Positions 1 to 5,469 of a stretch of 5,469 bases of DNA are shown here, piece after piece (position 1 is the first letter of the stretch; each line of letters opens with the position of its first letter). Source of the stretch: Actinomycetes bacterium (GTDB taxonomy: Bacteria; Actinomycetota; Acidimicrobiia; Acidimicrobiales; Acidimicrobiaceae); NCBI GenBank assembly GCA_021819025.1, contig JAKASN010000166.1:1-5469 (forward strand). Reading direction: 5' to 3'. Position numbers and translations under genes: made by a program. Below the pieces are notes generated by a model, which was not told the DNA's origin, made no database searches, and worked only from the letters and a program-made list of their open reading frames with translations.

Positions 1-1050
1 CGCTGGCTGGCCGTGGCATCTCCGGTTAAGTATCTTGCCGCGATGAAGGTGGCCCTTTCCTCGGCGCATCCCGGGGGCTCGCTCAAGAATATCGCATACG
101 GTTCCCGCATCGCGCGAGACTTGTCCAAGCGCAACGCAAGTCACATACATGGCGGCTTTGTACACTCGCCGGCGTCCGCAGCACTCATTGCGGCACAGTT
201 TTGCGGGCTGAGCTTTTCCATGTCGGGCCACGCCAAGGATATTTACACCTCGACGCCACTTTCGTTGGCGCGGAAACTTACCGCGGCGAGTTTCGTGCTG
301 TGTTGTTCATCGAAAGCGCGCGACGAGATCATTGCCAAGGTTGGAGACCTGGTTGGAATAGATACTCTCGCCAAGTTGCGTCTCTGCCACCACGGCGTGG
401 ACTCGAAGCGATTTTGTCCCTCTGATGTAGCGCTACTTGAGGGGCCACCGCGGTTTCTTGCTGTGGGTCGCCTCGTAGAAAAGAAGGGTTACTCGTTGTT
501 GCTTCGTGCCTTCGCCGAGGTGAGTGCCGAGTACCCCGACGCTACATTGAGGCTCGTTGGCGACGGCCCGTTGGCTGGTTCGCTGTGCCAACTTGCTCTT
601 GAGTTGGGGGTCAGCGCTCAAGTCGAATTCCTGGGATCACGCACCCGCGAAGAAGTCCTTCGCGAGATGCGCGGCGCCAATATCTTTGTGCATCCCTCGA
701 TAGTGCTTCCCAATGGGGACCAAGATGGGATACCTAACGTGGTGCTTGAGGCAATGGCCTGCGGCCTGGCGGTTATCGGAGCCGATATTCAGGGAATTCG
801 CGAGCTGATCGCAACGTCGAGCAGCGGGATTATCGTGGCCAGCGGCGACGTAACCGAGCTCAGTGCGGCGATGAGCAAACTTGCCGGTTCGCCGGCGATG
901 CGCGGGGACCTCTCCCGTGGAGCCCGAATTCGCGTCGTCAATGCATTTTCCAAGGCCACGGCGATCTCTGAGGTGGTGGAGATTATGCGCACGGTGGTCT
1001 CTGACCAACCCGAGTCGGCGCCCGGCCCTTCACCACAACTCACGGTATGA
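1..1050 (+). CDS. GT4-family glycosyltransferase, 5' end cut off by window
   Basis: This is the C-terminal part of a retaining GT-B glycosyltransferase of family GT4 (Glycos_transf_1 domain), which moves a sugar from a nucleotide sugar to a growing glycan at the cytoplasmic side of the membrane. The frame is open to base 1, and the first residues (RWLAVASPVKYLAAMK) already resemble the interior of WcaL/EpsD-like enzymes. The GTG at 13 is therefore probably not the true start, and I estimate that 60-100 residues are missing. Counting from that GTG, the visible motifs are HGGFVHSPASA followed by SGHAKDIY in the N-terminal acceptor domain, HHGVD (126-130) at the domain junction, GRLVEKKG (152-159) with the phosphate-binding Arg and Lys, LVGDGP, and DGIPNVVLEAMACG (from 238). 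The last is the EX7E region, with Asp238 in place of the first Glu and Glu246 kept. The stop overlaps the next start (ATGA), so the two are probably co-translated. The donor and acceptor sugars cannot be told from sequence. Confidence 0.93.
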   Translation, partial: RWLAVASPVKYLAAMKVALSSAHPGGSLKNIAYGSRIARDLSKRNASHIHGGFVHSPASAALIAAQFCGLSFSMSGHAKDIYTSTPLSLARKLTAASFVLCCSSKARDEIIAKVGDLVGIDTLAKLRLCHHGVDSKRFCPSDVALLEGPPRFLAVGRLVEKKGYSLLLRAFAEVSAEYPDATLRLVGDGPLAGSLCQLALELGVSAQVEFLGSRTREEVLREMRGANIFVHPSIVLPNGDQDGIPNVVLEAMACGLAVIGADIQGIRELIATSSSGIIVASGDVTELSAAMSKLAGSPAMRGDLSRGARIRVVNAFSKATAISEVVEIMRTVVSDQPESAPGPSPQLTV

Positions 1051-2171
1051 GAGTCGCATACTTGCTCTTCGATCCGGGTATTCCGGTGGGCGGGACCAAA
1101 GGTGCTTCGGTGCACGTGGCAGAATTTCTTGCCGCTGTGGTGGCTCTTGGTCATGAGGTTCACCTCGTCGCGACCAATGTGGTTGGCGAGGTGCCCGCAG
1201 GTGCGGTACTGCACCATATCGCGTTAAAAGGGCTCAGCAAAAGCGAGGCCTCCAAGCTCGCCGCGGCGAGAGAGTTCGCGGGCGCCGCGTTGGAGGTGCT
1301 CGCGGCGATTCGGCCCGACTTGATTTGTGAGCGCCTGAGCCTTTTTTTCGATTCTGGAGGGGCCTTGGCCAAAGCAGTAGGCGCTCGAAGGGTCTTGGAA
1401 ATCAACGCGCCGATTGTGAGAGAGAGACTGGATAACTTCGGCCTAGAGATGAAAGATGAAGCAATCGCCGCGGAGCGAGGGGCGATTGCCGACAGCGATG
1501 CAGTGGTAGTATCACAAGTTTTGGCGAGCTACGCGCGCGAAAATGGCGCTCGGTCAGTCCGCGTAGTTGCCAATGGCGTTGACCCGAGCCGCTTTGATTG
1601 TGCCAAGCGAGCGCCGATGGCATCCGTCAGTTCCAACGTCCCGGTGGTGGGCTTTGTTGGTTCCCTGAAGCCCTGGCACGGTGTTGAAAACTTGGTCTTA
1701 GCGTCGGCCCTTCTCGTTTCGTGGGGGATGACACATCGCTTATTGATCATTGGAGACGGACCGCAATCGAGCCGGATCGCTGAAGTCGTGTCGCAGCTGG
1801 GCGCACCAGAGCACATCGAGCTCGTCGGCGCAGTGCCCATGGCGCAGATACCCGAGCATTTAGCGAGCATGGACATCGGAGTGGCACCGTATCGACCCAG
1901 TAGCGATTTTTACTTCTCGCCGTTAAAGGTGCTGGAATACATGGCTGCGGGATTGGCCGTGGTAGCCACTGATGCCCCGTCGATACGCTCGCTTGTGGCC
2001 GATACCGGGGTGCTCGTCAAAGACCCGACACCGACATCTTTGGCGGCGGCCATCGGGGAACTGCTTGTCCAATCTGACCTCCGCACCCGGATGGGAGTCG
2101 CCGCGCGCGACCGCATTGAGAGGAGATTCGCGTGGATTACCGTGGCCAAGTCGATTCTTCGTGCACCGTGA
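1047..2171 (+). CDS. GT4-family glycosyltransferase, complete (374 aa)
   Basis: This is a complete GT-B fold glycosyltransferase with a usual GT4 length. The ATG at 1047 lies within the stop of the upstream gene (ATGA). No Shine-Dalgarno sequence precedes it, which suggests translational coupling. The start fits the fold because the first beta strand (MRVAYLLFDPG) begins at once and is followed by the glycine-rich acceptor-side loop GGTKGASVHV (15-24). The C-terminal donor-binding half shows NGVD (176-179), GFVGSLKPWHG (202-212) with the conserved Lys, IIGDGP, and YFSPLKVLEYMAAG (from 289). In the EX7E position the first Glu is Tyr289 and the second is Glu297, a pattern I recall from the subgroup carrying SPLK(L/V)xEYMA. 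The tail RRFAW resembles the common C-terminal RFSW helix. Its motifs differ from those of the upstream enzyme, so the pair does not look like a recent duplication and probably forms different linkages. The substrate is unknown. Confidence 0.94.
   Translation: MRVAYLLFDPGIPVGGTKGASVHVAEFLAAVVALGHEVHLVATNVVGEVPAGAVLHHIALKGLSKSEASKLAAAREFAGAALEVLAAIRPDLICERLSLFFDSGGALAKAVGARRVLEINAPIVRERLDNFGLEMKDEAIAAERGAIADSDAVVVSQVLASYARENGARSVRVVANGVDPSRFDCAKRAPMASVSSNVPVVGFVGSLKPWHGVENLVLASALLVSWGMTHRLLIIGDGPQSSRIAEVVSQLGAPEHIELVGAVPMAQIPEHLASMDIGVAPYRPSSDFYFSPLKVLEYMAAGLAVVATDAPSIRSLVADTGVLVKDPTPTSLAAAIGELLVQSDLRTRMGVAARDRIERRFAWITVAKSILRAP
2118..2126 (+). promoter_or_regulatory. Putative Shine-Dalgarno for the ABC exporter, inside the upstream gene
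   Basis: The purine run GAGAGGAGA holds an AGGAG core at 2121-2125, six bases before the GTG at 2132. This is good spacing for a ribosome binding site and favours that GTG as the exporter start. The run also encodes Glu-Arg-Arg in the upstream glycosyltransferase. AGA and AGG codons occur elsewhere in that gene, so the match could be chance. Confidence 0.5.
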
Positions 2172-3985
2172 TGGCCCCGCAAGGTATCCTTTTGCCGCCA
2201 TCGCCCCACCCTGACGAAGATCGGCCGAACAAAGCCAGCAGCAGGTCGCTATTGCGGGGTTTCATAAGAAAGACCCGCGCCCGCCTTGTCGTGGGGACTT
2301 TGGCTTCGATGCTCAACGCTGCTCTCACCTGGGCGACGCCGTGGCCGATGAAGATCCTGGTCGATTCAGTCTTTGGTGCTAAGCGCCTCCCAACATTTCT
2401 GGCATTTTCGGGGTCCAGAGTGGAGCTTCTGTACTTGGTGGCCGCGACCATGGTGATCTTTGCACTGCTTGGCGGTGCTGCGACCTTTGTTTCCGCACTG
2501 AGCTTTGCCAACGCGGGACAGGTCTTCTCCAACGATCTTCAGGTTGAAGTTTTCGACCACATCATCTCCCAGCCGCCACGTTTTTTTGACCAGCGCAAGT
2601 CTGGAGACCTCACGACTCGACTCATCGCCGACGTGCAGGCCATTCAGCGTGCCTTGGTGGAATCGTTGCCAACTTTGGTCAATTCCACCTTGACGATCCT
2701 TGGCATCATGGTGATTCTGGCTCTTTTGGGTCCGATCTTTCTTGGGGCAGTTGCGGTGCTAGGCGTCTTTATCGCTCTGGATCTCAACTACTTCATGAAA
2801 AAGGTTAAGGCCCAGGCGCGTCGCGCCCGCAACATGGAGGGCCTTGCTAACTCGTCAGCTCAACAGGCCATCATGGGTCTCGTGGTGGTCCAGACTAACC
2901 AGGGAGAAACGGCGGAGTCGACGAGATTCTCTCGTTTTGTCAATGCCAGTACCGGCCACTCACTCAAGGCGAATGTTTCCCAGGCTTCGATGAGCGCTTC
3001 GGTGACCACCGTGCTCAACATCGCCATCGCACTCTTCGTGCTGATGGCGGGCGTAGCGGTCTTCAACCATACCATGAGCGTGGGAATGATCCTCGTGGTC
3101 AGCTCTTATGCGCGGTCGATCTACAAGCCTTTGCAACAGCTTACCAAGCGCGCCGGCATCGTCGGGGTTGGCCTGGCGGCAAAGGAGCGCGTTAGCGAAC
3201 TCCTCGCCTCTGATGAATCACTCGCCAGTGCGCACGTGGCGCCTTCGCATTGGACGCGCCGTGGCGCCGTCGAGTATCAGCGAGTGCGCTTCGCATATGG
3301 AGGTTCCGAGGTAATTCACGGTGCGGACTTGGTGATTGAGGCGGGTTCCCGGGTAGGGCTCGTGGGTGCGACGGGATCAGGCAAGTCAACTTTGGCGAAG
3401 ATGCTTCCAAGGCTTTTGGAGCCCAGCGAGGGAACGGTGCGCATCGACGGAATTGACACCCGGGATATCCCCTTGCAAATTCTGCGGAGCTTTGTGGCCT
3501 ATCTTCCCCAGGAGACGTTTGTTTTCGCGGGAACCTTGTGGGAGAACATCGTCTATGGAATGGCCGGGGCGACGCGTATCGACGCTGTGACGGCTGCCAG
3601 AGAGGCTGGACTGGTGGAGGTCTTCCATCAAATGCCTAACGGCTTTGACACCGTCGTCACCGAAAAGGGGACCTCGCTTTCGGGCGGTCAGAGGCAGTGT
3701 GTTGCCATAGCTCGCGCCGTGGCGCGCCATGCGAAGATTATTGTCCTTGATGAGCCGACGATAGGGATCGACCCCGCGCTTGAAGGTGTGCTAAACCAAG
3801 CCTTTGAACGCCTCACCCAAGGAAAAACCACCATCGTGGTGAGTCACCAGCGGGCGACCCTGCACTTCTGCGAGCGAATATATGAGGTCCGCAACGGAGT
3901 GGTCAGTGAGAGTTCCATGGGGGGTTTCTTCGATGCCACCCCCACCGAGTCCGCTCAAGTCGCCGAGTCTTTCAGAGTGAGATGA
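2132..3985 (+). CDS. ABC exporter, fused membrane and ATPase domains (MsbA/PglK type)
   Basis: This is a type IV (exporter-fold) ABC half-transporter expected to work as a homodimer in the inner membrane. Numbered from GTG 2132 (617 aa), predicted helices lie near 52-71, 99-120, 179-200, 202-218, 293-310 and 315-331. The usual RFFDQRKSGDLTTRL coupling segment lies between helices 2 and 3. The ATPase domain is complete: A-loop Tyr389, Walker A GATGSGKST (412-420), Q-loop Gln460 (YLPQET), signature LSGGQ (516-520), Walker B IIVLDEP with Asp540 and catalytic Glu541, and H-loop His572. All catalytic residues are kept, so it should be active. Two starts are possible: GTG 2132 with a good AGGAG, overlapping the upstream gene by 40 bases, or ATG 2171 overlapping its stop (TGATG, 604 aa). 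Its place between glycosyltransferases and a UDP-sugar dehydrogenase suggests export of a glycan or lipid-linked glycan. This type also exports lipid A, peptides and drugs, so the substrate is inferred from context alone. Confidence 0.95.
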   Translation: MDYRGQVDSSCTVMAPQGILLPPSPHPDEDRPNKASSRSLLRGFIRKTRARLVVGTLASMLNAALTWATPWPMKILVDSVFGAKRLPTFLAFSGSRVELLYLVAATMVIFALLGGAATFVSALSFANAGQVFSNDLQVEVFDHIISQPPRFFDQRKSGDLTTRLIADVQAIQRALVESLPTLVNSTLTILGIMVILALLGPIFLGAVAVLGVFIALDLNYFMKKVKAQARRARNMEGLANSSAQQAIMGLVVVQTNQGETAESTRFSRFVNASTGHSLKANVSQASMSASVTTVLNIAIALFVLMAGVAVFNHTMSVGMILVVSSYARSIYKPLQQLTKRAGIVGVGLAAKERVSELLASDESLASAHVAPSHWTRRGAVEYQRVRFAYGGSEVIHGADLVIEAGSRVGLVGATGSGKSTLAKMLPRLLEPSEGTVRIDGIDTRDIPLQILRSFVAYLPQETFVFAGTLWENIVYGMAGATRIDAVTAAREAGLVEVFHQMPNGFDTVVTEKGTSLSGGQRQCVAIARAVARHAKIIVLDEPTIGIDPALEGVLNQAFERLTQGKTTIVVSHQRATLHFCERIYEVRNGVVSESSMGGFFDATPTESAQVAESFRVR

Positions 3986-4095
3986 GGCGGGATCGGTTGG
4001 TGAGCTTGAGAAGTTACCGGAAGCAAAACGACGTCAATTTGCCGCCATCGGGGGACGATTTCCCGTCGGGGTATTTAAATGGAGGTGCGAAGATT
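3986..4095 (+). other. Short spacer or possible N-terminal extension before the dehydrogenase
   Basis: These 110 bases separate the exporter stop from the preferred dehydrogenase start. I see no hairpin followed by a T run, so there is no evidence of a terminator and read-through is likely. I see no well-spaced -35/-10 pair. An AT-rich patch (TATTTAAAT, 4072-4080) sits just before the ribosome binding site and may keep it unstructured. The dehydrogenase frame stays open across the whole spacer back to an ATG at 3982 that overlaps the exporter stop, so the region could instead encode 38 extra residues. Confidence 0.55.
4081..4086 (+). promoter_or_regulatory. Strong Shine-Dalgarno for the dehydrogenase gene
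   Basis: GGAGGT matches the anti-Shine-Dalgarno consensus and lies nine bases before the ATG at 4096. It is the clearest ribosome binding site in the window and decides the start chosen for the dehydrogenase over the upstream ATG at 3982. It would allow this gene to be translated independently of the exporter. Confidence 0.75.
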
Positions 4096-5469
4096 ATGGG
4101 TGATGGATCTGTGTCGGGGCGTTTTGTGCCGAGGACAATTTTGGTTGTGGGCGCCGGCTATGTTGGCCTTACCGCGACGGCATGTTTCTCATCTTTAGGC
4201 CACCGAGTGCATTTAGTGGAGAAAGACTCCGCGCGACTGGAGATGCTCTCACGCGGGGAGGTCCCTATCTACGAACCGGGCCTCGAAGAGATGCTCTTCA
4301 AAGGCCTCAATAGCGGCCAAATTACCATCACCGACTCTATCGAGCCGGGCTGTTTTGATGCCGATGCGGCTTTATTGTGCGTCGGCACGCCACCCTTGCC
4401 AAATGGCGATCCCAACCTCTCCATCATCGCTGCGGGGGCCGCTCAAGTGGCGGCGGCTGCGACGCGCGATATTGCCGTGGTTGTCAAGAGCACCGTTCCG
4501 CCGGGTACTTGTGAGGCGTTGGAGCTCATTTGCCACGAACATGCGAATCCGTACGTGCGGATCAGCGTTTGTTCAAACCCGGAGTTCCTGCGCGAGGGCC
4601 ATTCCATCTACGACTTTATGAATCCCGACCGGGTGATCGTTGGGGGGAAAGACTGGGCAGGCGACATCGTGGCCTCGCTATATCCCGACTCCATGGTCTT
4701 GGCGAGGATGGATCGTCGAGGCGCGGAACTGGTGAAGTACGCCTCCAACTCATTTTTGGCGGTGAAAGTATCCTTTGCCAACGAGATCGCTGCGCTATGC
4801 GAGGCGCTTGGATCCGACGTGGGCCCGGTACTTGAAGCGGTTGGGCTTGATTCGCGCATCGGGGGAGCTTTTTTGCAGCCCAGCCTCGGCTGGGGCGGAT
4901 CGTGCCTTCCCAAAGACACTCAAGGGATGTTGGCAATTTCGGATTCGTTGGGGTGTGAGGCGCGTGTAGTGGGCGCGGCAATTGAAGCCAACGCCACCGC
5001 GAAGACGAGAATCGTTGAGCGCCTCGACCGCGCTTTGGGAGGATTGGTGTCCAAACGCATCGCTTTGCTGGGTCTTGCCTTCAAGGCCGGAACCGACGAC
5101 ACGCGGGACTCGCCAGCTCTGGCTCTTGCCGAGGAGTTAGCCTCGCGCGGAGCTTTCGTGGTGGGATATGATCCCATGGCACGTATCGGGGCGCGAGAAC
5201 GTATGTGCCTTAGCGAACGTGCGCCGAGCGTGGAGGAGGCCGTCGCTGATGCGGACGCGGTGGTGGTCGCGGTCAACTGGCCGCAATTTGGCACCATCGA
5301 TCCGCGTACCATCATGGCACGTGCTCGGGGGCACATCTTTCTCGATGCCACTGGGGCTGCCTCACTTTCGGCGTGGCGCGATGCGGGATTTTTGGCGATG
5401 GGAATTGGCACCGGTTACCAAGATCGCTTTCGCCCCATCGTATGGAGACCCCTTGCCTGGACCATGCCC
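4096..5469 (+). CDS. ugd: UDP-glucose 6-dehydrogenase family protein, 3' end cut off by window
   Basis: This is a cytoplasmic NAD-dependent enzyme predicted to oxidise UDP-glucose twice to UDP-glucuronate, a precursor for acidic polysaccharides. The window shows 458 residues with no stop. Bacterial family members are usually about 430-470 residues, so it is almost complete. Numbered from ATG 4096, it has the Rossmann motif GAGYVG (19-24), CVGTPP (95-100), STVPPGT (132-138), SNPEFLREG (160-168) with catalytic Glu163, KYASN with Lys214 and Asn218, GWGGSCLPKD with the catalytic Cys270 and Asp274, and the C-terminal UDP-binding motif GLAFKAGTDDTRDSP (326-340). The order and spacing match UDP-glucose dehydrogenases such as TuaD and Ugd. 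UDP-ManNAc or GDP-mannose dehydrogenase is less likely but belongs to the same superfamily. Near the end, LDATG (416-420) replaces the LDGRN commonly seen. An alternative ATG at 3982, overlapping the exporter stop, would add 38 residues but lacks a good ribosome binding site. Confidence 0.94.
   Translation, partial: MGDGSVSGRFVPRTILVVGAGYVGLTATACFSSLGHRVHLVEKDSARLEMLSRGEVPIYEPGLEEMLFKGLNSGQITITDSIEPGCFDADAALLCVGTPPLPNGDPNLSIIAAGAAQVAAAATRDIAVVVKSTVPPGTCEALELICHEHANPYVRISVCSNPEFLREGHSIYDFMNPDRVIVGGKDWAGDIVASLYPDSMVLARMDRRGAELVKYASNSFLAVKVSFANEIAALCEALGSDVGPVLEAVGLDSRIGGAFLQPSLGWGGSCLPKDTQGMLAISDSLGCEARVVGAAIEANATAKTRIVERLDRALGGLVSKRIALLGLAFKAGTDDTRDSPALALAEELASRGAFVVGYDPMARIGARERMCLSERAPSVEEAVADADAVVVAVNWPQFGTIDPRTIMARARGHIFLDATGAASLSAWRDAGFLAMGIGTGYQDRFRPIVWRPLAWTMP

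Noticed and set aside
13..15. GTG as the true start of the first glycosyltransferase
   Set aside because: The frame is open to base 1, no ribosome binding site can be seen in the 12 bases before it, and the N-terminal part of the GT-B fold is missing downstream of it.
637..1217. Overlapping minus-strand open frames opposite the first glycosyltransferase and the start of the second
   Set aside because: They are shadows of the real genes, contain no recognisable motif and cross the true gene junction.
4030..4035. GACGTC palindrome as a possible operator
   Set aside because: A six-base palindrome is expected by chance, and the flanks do not extend the symmetry into a convincing site.
4051..4067. 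Short inverted matches (GGGA/TCCC and GACG/CGTC) that might form a hairpin
   Set aside because: The stems are only four base pairs, they compete with each other, and no T run follows, so this is not a terminator.
4072..4080. AT-rich TATTTAAAT as a possible -10 element of an internal promoter
   Set aside because: No suitable -35 lies 16-18 bases upstream. A start site 6-8 bases downstream would fall at or inside the ribosome binding site, leaving no usable leader.
4920..5411. Long minus-strand open frame of 163 codons opposite the dehydrogenase
   Set aside because: It lies wholly opposite a strongly supported coding region. Its composition is Ala/Arg/Ser-rich, as expected from the reverse of GC-rich codons, and it has no recognisable domain.

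Overview
This is a compact bacterial stretch with all genes on the + strand and almost no spacer. It reads as part of an operon for making and exporting a surface or extracellular polysaccharide. Base composition is moderately GC-rich (about 60% by eye, not counted), with frequent G or C at third codon positions. Nothing in the window fixes the phylum. The four proteins belong to families spread across many bacterial phyla, so I do not name an organism.

Layout: (1) Positions 1-1050 hold the C-terminal three quarters or so of a GT4-family (GT-B fold) glycosyltransferase whose start lies before the window. (2) Positions 1047-2171 hold a second, complete and clearly different GT4 glycosyltransferase, joined to the first by an ATGA stop/start overlap. 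(3) Positions 2132 (or 2171) to 3985 hold a complete ABC exporter with an N-terminal six-helix membrane domain fused to a C-terminal ATPase domain. (4) Positions 3986-4095 are a short spacer ending in a strong GGAGGT ribosome binding site. (5) Position 4096 to the window edge holds a nearly complete UDP-glucose/GDP-mannose dehydrogenase family enzyme, most likely UDP-glucose 6-dehydrogenase.

Likely cooperation (inference): the dehydrogenase makes UDP-glucuronic acid. The two glycosyltransferases add sugars to a growing, probably lipid-linked, glycan on the cytoplasmic side. The ABC exporter could move the lipid-linked product across the inner membrane, as PglK or MsbA do for their substrates.

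I found no RNA gene, mobile element, CRISPR array, terminator or convincing promoter. The genes are ordinary members of known families. The points worth a second look are the start-site choices at two junctions, the place of the exporter among glycan genes, and a few departures from family motifs. I see no evidence of a new kind of system.
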